DNA of 64,000 nt. Origin: Gammaproteobacteria bacterium. GTDB taxonomy: Bacteria; Pseudomonadota; Gammaproteobacteria; JACKNK01. Positions 54,001-62,057 of the stretch are shown piece after piece. A program made the translations under genes and the position numbers. The notes under the pieces are model-generated. The model searched no databases and was not told the DNA's origin. It worked only from the letters and a program-made list of their open reading frames with translations. The DNA is taken from positions 62,001 through 126,000 of the forward strand of contig JACKNJ010000006.1 of the NCBI GenBank assembly GCA_024234895.1, in the 5' to 3' direction. How positions within the stretch are numbered: position 1 is the stretch's first letter; each line of letters opens with the position of its first letter.

Positions 54001-55471
54001 CGCTGCACAGGACGCGATGGATTTCCAGATGGCGAGCGCGGAACCGGACGAGGCACCCACGCTCTACCAGACCCTGACCTTCTCCGAGGAAGACGGCGGC
54101 ACCGTGGTCGGCATCGTTCAGGATGTGTCGGAACAGCGTGCCGCCGAGGCCATGATCCGCAATCTGGCCTACACCGACACCCTCACGGGACTGCGCAGTC
54201 GCGGCTATTTCCAGAACTATCTGGAGTCCTACATCGCCGCCGCGCTGCGCCATGGCGAACGTTTCGGCCTGCTCTACATGGACCTCGATGGCTTCAAGGA
54301 CATCAACGACTCGATGGGCCACGACATCGGCGACCAGCTCCTGAAGGTCATCGCCGGACGCCTGCAGAAGGAACTGCGCGAATCCGATGTCGCGGCACGC
54401 CTCGGCGGCGACGAGTTCTGCATCCTGGTCGACGACCTCGACACCGATTACCTGGCGGCCAGCGTGGCGGAACGCTTCCTGAGCTGCATCAACGAACCGG
54501 TGAAGCTCGGCAACAGCGAGGTCAACCCGCGCGTCAGCATCGGCATCGCGCATTTTCCCAGAGACGGTCGCGATGTCTCGACCCTCATGAAAGCCGCGGA
54601 CAGCGCCATGTACGCGGCCAAGCAGGCCGGCAAGCATCGCTACGCGTTCTACGAGCCGAACATGACCGCCGATGCGGAACGCCGCCTGCGTCTGGAACAG
54701 GACCTGCGCCAGGCCGTCGCCCGCGAAGAATTCATCCTGCACTTCCAGCCGCAGATCGAGCTCGGCTCGCGGCGCATGGCCGGCGTCGAGGCGCTGGTCC
54801 GCTGGCAGCATCCGACCCGCGGCATGGTGCCGCCCGGTGAATTCATCGAGGTCGCCGAACGCATCGGCTTCATCGACACGCTCGGGGAATGGGTCATGCG
54901 CGCCGCCTGCAAGCAGATGGTCGACTGGATGCGCGATGGCGTCAGCGGCTTTCGCATCGCGGTCAATGTGTCGCCGACGCAGTTCCGCAAGGAAGGCTTC
55001 ATCAACATGGTCCGCGACATCCTTGAATCCACCGGCTGTCCGCCGCATCTGCTGGAACTGGAAGTCACCGAGAGCGCGTTCCAGGCCGGTGCCGAGTCTT
55101 CGCTGCTGGTGTTCGAAGCCTTGCACAACCTGGGCGTGAAGATCGCCATCGACGATTTCGGCACGGGCTATTCCTCGCTCGCGTCGTTGAAGCACATTCC
55201 GCTGAACTACCTGAAGATCGATCGCGTTTTCGTCCAGGACGTGCTCAGCGACGGCAACGCCGCGACCCTGCTCGCGACCATCGTCCGCCTCGGCCACGCG
55301 CTCGGTTACGAGGTCATCGCCGAGGGCGTCGAGACCCTGGAACAGGTCCAGGTTCTGTATGGCATGGATTGCGACTACATCCAGGGCTTCTATTTCTCGC
55401 GCCCGGTCGGCGCCGAGCAGGTGCCTCTGCTCGCCGTCCACAACTTTGCCCCCGAACAGGCCGGACCATGA
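51095..55471 (+). CDS. Giant hybrid kinase-diguanylate cyclase/phosphodiesterase (HisKA-HATPase-REC-REC-HPt-REC-PAS-GGDEF-EAL)
   Basis: A 1458-residue soluble protein. Order: N-terminal coiled coil (25-90); HisKA with MSHEIRTPINGVLG, His100; HATPase with LVNLIGNAVKF, DTGIGL and GIGLGLTISKRL; REC1 with Asp393; REC2 with Asp530 (LMDCHMPVMDG); HPt with AHTLKSSSRTLGG, His682; REC3 with Asp819; PAS about 890-1010; GGDEF at 1104-1108 with an intact I-site RESD five residues before; EAL at 1232-1234 with NVSPTQFR, DDFGTGYSSL and AEGVET. All catalytic and phospho-acceptor residues look present, so both synthesis and breakdown of c-di-GMP are possible. No membrane segment is seen, so input probably comes from the overlapping FIST gene. 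A full His-Asp-His-Asp relay in one chain is uncommon. Confidence 0.94.
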   Translation: MTSDPENHPAPPPSPPSSNADNDNIESLRTQIAQLGKVNEALKERVKKSVNASGDIHALFENNILLQTEIDRQTLVLRQAKEAAEAASRAKSEFLASMSHEIRTPINGVLGSLELLNRFDLSARQQRFVDDAMRSGEALLAVITDILEFSRIETNEITIDSAPVDIHDLIDDAVTMVGHKARQKGVEILVDVGWHARRRVLGDGPRLRQILVNLIGNAVKFTDRGMVSITVDFAPGGSDAADGVLHCSIEDTGIGLDPGQAEQLFAAFAQADTSLTRLHHGIGLGLTISKRLVELMGGEIHATGTPGKGAHFWFDIPMRPWGEDDIDPPAPNPLFSGVRLLIVDDHAEFSELLKLKLDALGFSVTVAHDSDTAMYELIRALADADPYRIATIDELMPDVSGTELIDRIRATSGLEQTRLLMLTGVEQMIAEAEGGPKADRILNKPARDADIVAALERLIRMDSGPGTRRQIQTRTYIASPKVLVAEDNLVNQHVVVAQLEALDCRVEVVGNGALAEEAMRNDHYDLVLMDCHMPVMDGMTATRQIRATGDATTPIVALTADVRSGVREHCVEAGMNDYLPKPFKGDELRAILEKWLPARKPDTSRPVAKRGGIPSGPNADADLADVFQPKALADLRHLSLQLGRDVHSNAITQFIGETPNQISAMRDALTNCDIETLGRIAHTLKSSSRTLGGVAMPDSCAALEAACRADQRETSATALAAHVERIAAQFEALTPHLRKALETLALPELDDTHAGSGLSRGQADNSEQALILVVDDDPFFLDTTSATLEAAGFKVEQADSGKAALAWARRNVADLVLLDAVMADLDGFTVCREIRALWEHEDPPILMVTGLEDVESVEDAFEAGAEGFITKPVNYPILVHRVRFQLRAAQDQRQLRDSREKLNRAQEVARLGYWRWVVGSDLFEVSEHLQKMAGIPVGSRNIHLRDYLELVRAEDRRKIERTIRAAATGAAQDAMDFQMASAEPDEAPTLYQTLTFSEEDGGTVVGIVQDVSEQRAAEAMIRNLAYTDTLTGLRSRGYFQNYLESYIAAALRHGERFGLLYMDLDGFKDINDSMGHDIGDQLLKVIAGRLQKELRESDVAARLGGDEFCILVDDLDTDYLAASVAERFLSCINEPVKLGNSEVNPRVSIGIAHFPRDGRDVSTLMKAADSAMYAAKQAGKHRYAFYEPNMTADAERRLRLEQDLRQAVAREEFILHFQPQIELGSRRMAGVEALVRWQHPTRGMVPPGEFIEVAERIGFIDTLGEWVMRAACKQMVDWMRDGVSGFRIAVNVSPTQFRKEGFINMVRDILESTGCPPHLLELEVTESAFQAGAESSLLVFEALHNLGVKIAIDDFGTGYSSLASLKHIPLNYLKIDRVFVQDVLSDGNAATLLATIVRLGHALGYEVIAEGVETLEQVQVLYGMDCDYIQGFYFSRPVGAEQVPLLAVHNFAPEQAGP

Positions 55472-56337
55472 ACACGGCGCTCGAACTCCCACCCGCCCTG
55501 GCCGGACGCAAGGGCGGCACGCCCACCCTGCCGCCCGGCGCGCCCGCGCTGCTGCGCGCGCTCAACGACGACAACATCGGCCTCGCGGATCTGGGCGCGC
55601 TGATCGAGCGCTTTCCGCCGGTCGCGGCCCGCCTCATCGGGCTGGCCAATTCCGCCTGGTCGGCGCCGGCCTCGCCGGTCGTCTCGGTCACGCAAGCCTG
55701 CTCCCGCATCGGTCTGGACGTGATACGCGGCATCGCCCTGGGCATGACCGTGGCGCTGCCGTTCAACCCCAAGCGTTGCGCCGGTTTCGACAGCGAACGT
55801 TTCTGGGTCAGCGCGATGCTCTCCGCAGACATCGCCCCACGGCTGGCCGAGGCCAGCGGCGCGTGGAGCGGCCTCGACGTGCACGCCGCACGCACCGCCG
55901 GCCTGCTGCACAACCTCGGCCTGCAATGGCTCGCCGACCGCATGCCGGCCGAGACCAACGCGGCCATCGCCGCGATCACCGGCTGGGAAGCGGATTCCGG
56001 TGAAGCGCAACCCACGCTGGACCAGTCCACACACAGCGAATGCGGCATCGGCTACGCCCGCGCCGGCGCCCACCTGTGCCGCCAATGGCAACTGCCGCCG
56101 GTGCTGGTATGCGCCGTCGAACATCAGGCCGAACGCGATTACCGAGGCGACGGCTGGCAGGCCGCGATGCTGATCCGCATGGCTGCCGACATCGCCAACG
56201 GTGTCTTCCGACAGGTCCCGGTTGCCACCTGTGCCGACCTCCCCATCTCCGCCGACATCCAACGCGCGATCTCCCAACGCGCCGCCGCCCGGCTCGATGA
56301 CACCCGCGCAATGGTCCGCGCCCTGTTCCCCGGTTAA
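55468..56337 (+). CDS. HDOD-domain signalling protein
   Basis: A 289-residue protein with an HDOD domain (non-catalytic relative of HD-GYP): LLRALNDDNIGLADLGALIE, FPPVAARLIGLANSAWSAPA, then ARTAGLLHNLGLQWLADRMP and LCRQWQLPPVLVCAVEHQAE. The HD dyad is altered (HNLGL), as in HDOD proteins, so it is a binding/adaptor module, not an enzyme. It overlaps the giant kinase gene by ATGA and is the third gene of the FIST-kinase-HDOD unit. Likely roles are output or scaffold in c-di-GMP signalling, by inference. Confidence 0.88.
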   Translation: MNTALELPPALAGRKGGTPTLPPGAPALLRALNDDNIGLADLGALIERFPPVAARLIGLANSAWSAPASPVVSVTQACSRIGLDVIRGIALGMTVALPFNPKRCAGFDSERFWVSAMLSADIAPRLAEASGAWSGLDVHAARTAGLLHNLGLQWLADRMPAETNAAIAAITGWEADSGEAQPTLDQSTHSECGIGYARAGAHLCRQWQLPPVLVCAVEHQAERDYRGDGWQAAMLIRMAADIANGVFRQVPVATCADLPISADIQRAISQRAAARLDDTRAMVRALFPG

Positions 56338-56830
56338 CCCCCGGCCAGGCGCGTTCCGCCCTCGTAGGCCGGTTCAGGAAGCCATGGCCGCTCGCGCAGG
56401 GCCGAAAAGCCGGGCGAACATCGGCAATCGCCTTCTCCGCTTACAGAACCGCCTTTTTCATTCGCCTGCGTTCGGGGATTCGTCGGCGTTCGCTCGGGGT
56501 GCCCCGCCAATCTGCGACAAACCAAAAAAAACGGGACCCCGCTGCATGGGGTCCCGTGAATCTGCGTTTCCGCAGAGGGAGGATACTAAAAGCTCTACGC
56601 ACTTCGACGCGTCTTCCAGCAATGGACGGGCCAATCTCCGCGAAAGCCGCTTCATGCCCGCATCCATGCGACTCCGCTGCCGCCATCGGCGCCTGAATGA
56701 CCGCGCCGACACGGTTGCGAGCTGCAATCGGATTGCACGACGCAACCCCGATCACCGCCTTGTCCGTGCACTGAAATCGCTCTGAACTGACTGCTACTAT
56801 CGCCGCCCCGACACCCCGTTTTCTTTATTC
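56338..56830. other. Intergenic region of about 490 bp
   Basis: No protein gene is supported. It contains a minus-strand terminator (56523-56557) preceded, on that strand, by another small hairpin (TCTGCGGAAACGCAGA, 56561-56576), and presumably the promoter of the RND operon near 56790. Confidence 0.5.
56523..56557 (-). terminator. Orphan rho-independent terminator on the minus strand
   Basis: ACGGGACCCC / GGGGTCCCGT 10-bp perfect stem with a 7-nt loop. On the minus strand the hairpin is followed by eight U residues. No minus-strand protein gene lies upstream, so it may end a small RNA or block antisense transcription. Confidence 0.75.
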
Positions 56831-56831
56831 C

Positions 56832-57908
56832 ATGTCACGAATTCATTCCGCCGCTCCCACCGCCCGCCTGACCCGGCAGGCAGCGGCATGCCTCGCCCTG
56901 ACGTGCTTGTTGAGCGCCACGCCCGTGGCGCTGGCCGCGCCACGCGTCGACGCCCGCCCGCTCGCGGAACTTCGCGGTGTCGAGATCGCCGAAGCGCCGG
57001 CCACGGTGGCCAGTCTCAACCTGGTCACGCCGGCGGCGGAAATCGCCGCGCGGATCGAGGCGATACCCGTGCTGCCCGGCACGCGGGTCGCCGCCGGCGA
57101 CGTGCTGGTCCGGCTGGATTGTCAGCGTCACGAGCTGCTGCTCGCGCGCAGCGGTCACCTGATCGACGCACTGATCGCCCAGCGGGAACTGGCGAGCGCG
57201 CAGCTGCGGCGTGCCGACAAGCTGGTCAAACAGAAGAACGCGTCCGAGGAACTGGTCGATCAGCGCCGTGCGGAGTTGCGCCGGCTCGACGCCGAGCTGG
57301 CCGCGCAGCGCAACGACCGGGAACAACGCGAGCGCGACGTCGCCGATTGCGAACTGCGCGCGCCGTTCGACGGCATCCTGATCGAACGCCTGCTCAATGT
57401 CGGTGACTACGCGACGGTCGGCACACCGGTCATCCGCCTGCTCGACGACCGCAACATCGAGGTCAGCGCGCAGGTGCTGCCCGCAGAGGCCGAGGCCCTG
57501 CAAGCCGCCGAGGGCCCCGTATTCATCCAGTCCGGACAGCGCTACCCGCTCCAGTTGCGCGCCGTAACCGCCGCCCAGGACCCGGTCACTCGCACCCGCG
57601 AGGCGCGCCTCACGTTCACCGCGAACCGCGCCCTGCCAGGCAGCGCCGGGCGCCTGCAATGGCAGGACACGCGACCGAGCGTGCCCGCGCATCTGCTGGT
57701 CGCACGCGACGAACAGCTGGGGATATTCATCATCGTCGACGGCAAGGCGAGCTTCGTGGCGATCCCGGACGCGATCGAGGGCCGCCCCGCCCGCCTGCCG
57801 ACCGACCCCCGTCTGACCGACACCACGCCCGTGATCACGACCGGTCGCCACGCGCTGCACGACGGCGCGGCGGTCGAGACCGTCAGCGCCGACGATGTAA
57901 GCCGATAA
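56832..57908 (+). CDS. RND efflux periplasmic adaptor (membrane fusion protein)
   Basis: A 358-residue HlyD/AcrA-type adaptor linking an inner-membrane RND pump to an outer-membrane channel. A Sec signal is present (ACLALTCLLSATPVALAAP). The barrel-sandwich half GTRVAAGDVLVRLDCQRHEL is followed by a coiled-coil hairpin (RRADKLVKQKNASEELVDQR to QREQ-type repeats). The second barrel-sandwich half CELRAPFDGILIERLLNVGD and beta-barrel segments come next. There is no Cys lipobox, so it is not lipidated. It lies 9 bp upstream of the pump gene; no TolC-like gene is adjacent. Confidence 0.9.
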   Translation: MSRIHSAAPTARLTRQAAACLALTCLLSATPVALAAPRVDARPLAELRGVEIAEAPATVASLNLVTPAAEIAARIEAIPVLPGTRVAAGDVLVRLDCQRHELLLARSGHLIDALIAQRELASAQLRRADKLVKQKNASEELVDQRRAELRRLDAELAAQRNDREQRERDVADCELRAPFDGILIERLLNVGDYATVGTPVIRLLDDRNIEVSAQVLPAEAEALQAAEGPVFIQSGQRYPLQLRAVTAAQDPVTRTREARLTFTANRALPGSAGRLQWQDTRPSVPAHLLVARDEQLGIFIIVDGKASFVAIPDAIEGRPARLPTDPRLTDTTPVITTGRHALHDGAAVETVSADDVSR

Positions 57909-57917
57909 GCCGCACGG

Positions 57918-60900
57918 ATGCTCGCCCGTTTCCTTCAGAACCACGTTCTCGCGAACCTGCTCTTCGTGCTGGTGCTGGTGCTCGGCACGCTGCACTACGC
58001 GCTGATCCTGCCGCGCGCGAAGGACCCGGAGGTCAACTTCAACTGGGTCAGCATCATCACGGTGCTGCCCGGCGCCTCCGCCGAAGACGTCGAGCGCCGC
58101 GTGACCGACGTGCTGGAACGCGGCATCGCCAAGGTCGGCGACATCGATTTTGTGTCCAGCCAGAGCCGCAACAGCGTGTCCAGCATCCTGGTGCGCTTCG
58201 AGGAGATCGACGAACGCACCTTCGATCGCCGTATCAACGATCTGCGGCGTGAGGTGCGCGACAAGGAAGACGAGTTGCCGGAGGCCGCCGAGGACCCGCA
58301 ATTCTTCGAGCTCACCTCGTCCAACGCTTTCCCTACCGCGACCCTGGTCGTCACCGGTCTGGCCGACGACGACAACCTGCGCCGCCAGGCCCGCGACATC
58401 GAGGAAGATCTGGAGCGTCTGACCGGCATCGACCGCGTCGACCCGACCGCAATGCCCGATCCGGAACTCCAGGTGCTGTTCGATGCCGCCCGGCTTGCCG
58501 ATTTCGGCCTCAACCCGACCGACGTATCGGACAGCGTCGCCAGTTATTTCCGCGATCTCTCCGCCGGCAAGCTGACGCAGGGTGACCACTCCTGGAATCT
58601 GCGCTGGCTGGGTACCGATCCGGAGCCGGCCTATCTCGCCGGCCTGTCCGTCGTCGGCGCACGCGGCGAAATCCCGCTGGCGAACATCGCCGAGGTTCGC
58701 AGCGGGCGGGAGCGCGCGGACAAGCTGGTCCGCTATCGCGGCGAACCGGCCATCATGCTGGCCCTGTTCAAGAAGCCGCGCGTGAACACGCTGGACCTGC
58801 TCGCGCGGGTCAACGACTACATCGATGCGCGCAACCGGCTCAGCGACCGTACCGGCGTGCGTCTGGTGCTCGCCGACGACCAGACCGAAACCACGCGGCA
58901 CGCCATCGACGTGATGCAGCGCAACGCCCTGCTCGGTCTGTTGCTGGTGTTCGTGACGGCCTGGCTGTTCCTCGGCAGCCGGGTCGCGGCACTGACCACC
59001 ATCGGCATCCCGTTCACGCTGGCAGGCACCTTCTGGGTGCTGGCCAACATGGGCGAGACGCTGAACACCCAGGTCCTGCTCGGCACCGTGATCGCGCTGG
59101 GCATGCTGGTCGACGACGCCGTGGTGGTGGTCGAAGGCATCTATTACCGCATCGCCCGCGGCATGGCCGCGCTGGACGCCTCGCTGGCATCGTTGCGCGA
59201 GGTGTTCGCGCCGGTCACCGCGTCGGTGCTCACGACCATGGCCGCGTTCCTGCCGCTGATGCTGCTGCCGGGCATCCTCGGCGACTTCATGCGGGTGATC
59301 CCGATGGTGGTGACGATCGCCCTCGCGATCAGCCTGATCGAGGCCTACTGGATGCTGCCCGCGCATGTGATCGCCGCGCGCACGGACCCGAACCGACCGA
59401 GCCGACTGCATGCGCGCCGTGAACGCTTCGTCCACGCGCTCCGCCACGACTACGCGCGGGTGCTGATATGGGTGATGCGGCGACCGAAACTGTCGCTGAG
59501 CGCGCTCGCGCTGATCATGGCCGGCGCGCTGAGCGCGCTGATGGCAGGCAAGGTGCACGTCGATTTCTTCGCGCTGGAGAGCTACCGCATCTTCTACGTG
59601 AACGTGACCATGCCGGCCGGCACGCCGGTCGAACGTACCTTGGCAACGGCAGTCGCCCTGGAGAAACGTGTTCAAGACCAATTGCAGGAACGCGAACTGC
59701 GCGCAGTGGTCACCTACGCCGGCCAGCAGTTCACGGAAACCGAACCCCTTTTCGGTGAACGCTACGGCCAGATCATGATCAGCCTGGTCCCGCAGGACGG
59801 CAGCTTCCGGTCGGTGGAGGACGCAGTCGAGGCGGTACGCGCGGTCATTCACGACATCCCGGGACCGGAGCGGGTAACCATGTTTCCGCTCAAGGACGGC
59901 CCGCCGACCACCAAGCCGATCAGCGTGAAGGTGCGTGGCGACGCCCACGACGAACTGCGCGCCGCCGCCGGGGCGCTGGCCGACGTCATCGCGACCATTC
60001 CGGGCGCGTCCGACATCAGCGACGACGCCGGCGCCGGCGCCAAAGAACTGAACCTCCGGATCGACGCGGACGCCGCCCGCCGTGCCGGCATCGCCCCCAC
60101 CACGCTGATGCGCACGCTGGTCCTGCTTGGCGACGGCGAGGTGGTCACCGATTTCCAGCATCAAGGCGACGAGATCGACGTCCGGGTGCGTTCGCGCGAC
60201 CTGGCCATCGACGATATCGAGCGGGTGCTGCAAACCCGCATCGCCCTGCCCGATGGCCGCACCATGCCGCTCGCCGCCCTCGTTCAGGTCGAGACCCGCA
60301 CCGGCCAGAGCCAGATCCGGCATTACAACTTCCGCCGCGCGATCACCGTCGAGGCGGAACTCGACAAGGCCCGGCTCGACACCGTGACCGCCAACCGCAT
60401 GGTCATGGACGGCTGGGCGAAGATCGCCGCCCAGCACCCGAACATCGACCTCGATTTCAAGGGGGAACTGGACGACGTGCAGGAAAGCATCGACGCGATC
60501 GCGGTGCTGTTCCTGTTCGGCATCGGCCTGATCTATCTGATCCTCGGCACGCAGTTCCGCAGCTACTTCCAGCCCCTGCTGATCCTGGTCACCGTGCCGA
60601 TGGCGTTCAGCGGCGTGATCATCGGCCTGATCATTACCGGCCACCCGCTGTCGCTGTACACGCTGTACGGGGTTGTCGCGCTGGCGGGCATTTCGGTCAA
60701 TTCCGCGATCGTGCTGATCAGCGCTGCGAATCAGCGTCTCGAAGCCGGCATGAGCGTGCAGCACGCGACCGTCTACGCCGCCCGCCGCCGCGTCGTCCCA
60801 ATCCTGATCACCACGCTGACCACCATCGCCGGCCTGTTCTCGCTCGCGACCGGGCTAGGTGGTCAATCGCAACTGTGGGGTCCGGTCGCCACCGCGATCG

Positions 60901-61010
60901 TCTGGGGGCTGGGCTTCTCGACCCTGCTGACGCTGTTCGTGATCCCGCTGCTCTACCGCATGGTCATGAGCTGGAACGAACGTCGAAGGCAAATCCGCAG
61001 CGCCGTGTAG
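57918..61010 (+). CDS. RND efflux permease subunit
   Basis: A 1030-residue inner-membrane pump of the AcrB/heavy-metal-RND superfamily. The first helix is in FLQNHVLANLLFVLVLVLGT. Periplasmic porter domains include TVLPGASAEDVERRVTDVLE. The proton-relay helix has ALGMLVDDAVVVVEGIYYRI with the paired Asp residues. The second half has DELDDVQESIDAIAVLFLFG-like and GVVALAGISVNSAIVLISAA segments. The sequence resembles 'efflux RND transporter permease' proteins of environmental gammaproteobacteria, and the substrate is unknown. It overlaps no neighbour and ends before a strong terminator. Confidence 0.92.
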   Translation: MLARFLQNHVLANLLFVLVLVLGTLHYALILPRAKDPEVNFNWVSIITVLPGASAEDVERRVTDVLERGIAKVGDIDFVSSQSRNSVSSILVRFEEIDERTFDRRINDLRREVRDKEDELPEAAEDPQFFELTSSNAFPTATLVVTGLADDDNLRRQARDIEEDLERLTGIDRVDPTAMPDPELQVLFDAARLADFGLNPTDVSDSVASYFRDLSAGKLTQGDHSWNLRWLGTDPEPAYLAGLSVVGARGEIPLANIAEVRSGRERADKLVRYRGEPAIMLALFKKPRVNTLDLLARVNDYIDARNRLSDRTGVRLVLADDQTETTRHAIDVMQRNALLGLLLVFVTAWLFLGSRVAALTTIGIPFTLAGTFWVLANMGETLNTQVLLGTVIALGMLVDDAVVVVEGIYYRIARGMAALDASLASLREVFAPVTASVLTTMAAFLPLMLLPGILGDFMRVIPMVVTIALAISLIEAYWMLPAHVIAARTDPNRPSRLHARRERFVHALRHDYARVLIWVMRRPKLSLSALALIMAGALSALMAGKVHVDFFALESYRIFYVNVTMPAGTPVERTLATAVALEKRVQDQLQERELRAVVTYAGQQFTETEPLFGERYGQIMISLVPQDGSFRSVEDAVEAVRAVIHDIPGPERVTMFPLKDGPPTTKPISVKVRGDAHDELRAAAGALADVIATIPGASDISDDAGAGAKELNLRIDADAARRAGIAPTTLMRTLVLLGDGEVVTDFQHQGDEIDVRVRSRDLAIDDIERVLQTRIALPDGRTMPLAALVQVETRTGQSQIRHYNFRRAITVEAELDKARLDTVTANRMVMDGWAKIAAQHPNIDLDFKGELDDVQESIDAIAVLFLFGIGLIYLILGTQFRSYFQPLLILVTVPMAFSGVIIGLIITGHPLSLYTLYGVVALAGISVNSAIVLISAANQRLEAGMSVQHATVYAARRRVVPILITTLTTIAGLFSLATGLGGQSQLWGPVATAIVWGLGFSTLLTLFVIPLLYRMVMSWNERRRQIRSAV

Positions 61011-61038
61011 CCCTCCCGGCGGAGGAACACCGAAAACA

Positions 61039-61070
61039 AAAAGGCCGGCTGGTGGACCAGGCGGCCTTTT
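61039..61070. terminator. Bidirectional terminator between the RND pump and the PEP-CTERM-like gene
   Basis: AAAAGGCCG and CTGGT pair with ACCAG and CGGCCTTTT around a GG loop, flanked by A and T runs on each side. It can stop the RND operon (+) and the convergent gene at 61104-61793 (-). Confidence 0.9.
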
Positions 61071-61103
61071 GTTCGCTGGATACGACTTCGTCTGCGGTGT
61101 CGC

Positions 61104-61793
61104 TTACTCGATATCGACCGACGCCGCTTCCACCACCTCGGCTTCCTCCGCGATCTTCCGCTTGCGGCGCAGACCGAAAGCCGCGGCACCGAGCAGGGCC
61201 AGGGTCCCCGGCACGGGCACCTCGTTGTCCGGGCCGGGCGGAGTGTCACCGCTTTCACGGATGAACAACGTCATGTGAGACAGGTTCAGCTCACGACCGC
61301 GATTGTTGAGGATGCCAACCTCGAAATCACCGGTACCGGTGTTCGGCGTGACCGGCAGAACGTAATCATCGAACAGATACCCGCCGCTGCCCTGACCCGC
61401 TTTCAACACCAGCGCGATGTCGAAACCCGAGGGCAAGGTGTTGCCGACCGGGTCACTCCAGGAAAGCGTCCAGGTGTCGTTGCTGTTGTTCGCGGACAAC
61501 GTGAAACTGACGTCACCGTAGCTGCCAGTGGCCGAGGAACTCTCGAACTTGGTCACGTACACCCAATCGTTGCCGATCTCGGTGCCAAAAGCGTCCTCGA
61601 CCAGCGTCTGCTCGAAGGTGGGGTTGCCGTAGTCGCTGGTCCAGCCGAAGCAGGCATCCGAGTTCGAGGCCGCGTTGCCGCCCACCCCGAAGGTGACATC
61701 GGAAACCGAGCACTCCTCGTAGATGAAGGCATGTGCCGGGCCGACGGCACCAAGGCCGAGGACAACGGCAGCAACAGCGGCGAATTTGTTCAT
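61104..61793 (-). CDS. Exported PEP-CTERM-like protein
   Basis: A 229-residue precursor with a Sec signal peptide (FAAVAAVVLGLGAVGPAHAF), an all-beta, Asn/Ser/Thr-rich secreted domain (Cys pair CSVSD ... DACFGWTSDYGN), and a C-terminal PEP-CTERM-like sorting signal VPVPGTLALLGAAAFGLRRK. PEP-CTERM proteins are cut by exosortase and relate to extracellular polysaccharide. Here the usual VPEPG has Val instead of Glu, and 16 acidic residues (ending EAASVDIE) follow the Arg/Lys cluster that normally ends the protein. I start at ATG 61793, with GAGG 9 nt upstream; ATG 61802 is possible. Confidence 0.82.
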   Translation of the reverse strand: MNKFAAVAAVVLGLGAVGPAHAFIYEECSVSDVTFGVGGNAASNSDACFGWTSDYGNPTFEQTLVEDAFGTEIGNDWVYVTKFESSSATGSYGDVSFTLSANNSNDTWTLSWSDPVGNTLPSGFDIALVLKAGQGSGGYLFDDYVLPVTPNTGTGDFEVGILNNRGRELNLSHMTLFIRESGDTPPGPDNEVPVPGTLALLGAAAFGLRRKRKIAEEAEVVEAASVDIE

Positions 61794-62057
61794 CGTGGTC
61801 ATCCTCGCAGAGGGGCTGACAATTTCGTTAGATACCAGATAAAAGCAAATATCGGACCACCATCTAAACAACCCCGTCTTTTCGTGATTTCGCCTCGCCA
61901 AACCGGAGACGCCAAACCTGATTACGGTCAATTTCATGCGCCCTGACGCCTGAATTCGTCAGAGTCTGACAATCGCCTGCCGAATATTGTCAGACCCGGC
62001 TGAACGGCGCTGCGCGGCAGCCTGCTTAGACACCTCGAAGAGGCAATCCGGACTGCG

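Noticed and set aside
56441..56755. Minus-strand ORF of 104 codons upstream of the orphan terminator
   Set aside because: It reads through the terminator hairpin itself, has no ribosome site and no similarity; a non-coding RNA is more likely.
56835..60764. 1309-codon antisense ORF opposite the RND operon
   Set aside because: Antisense of two intact transporter genes; low-complexity His/Asp/Arg/Gln composition without domains.
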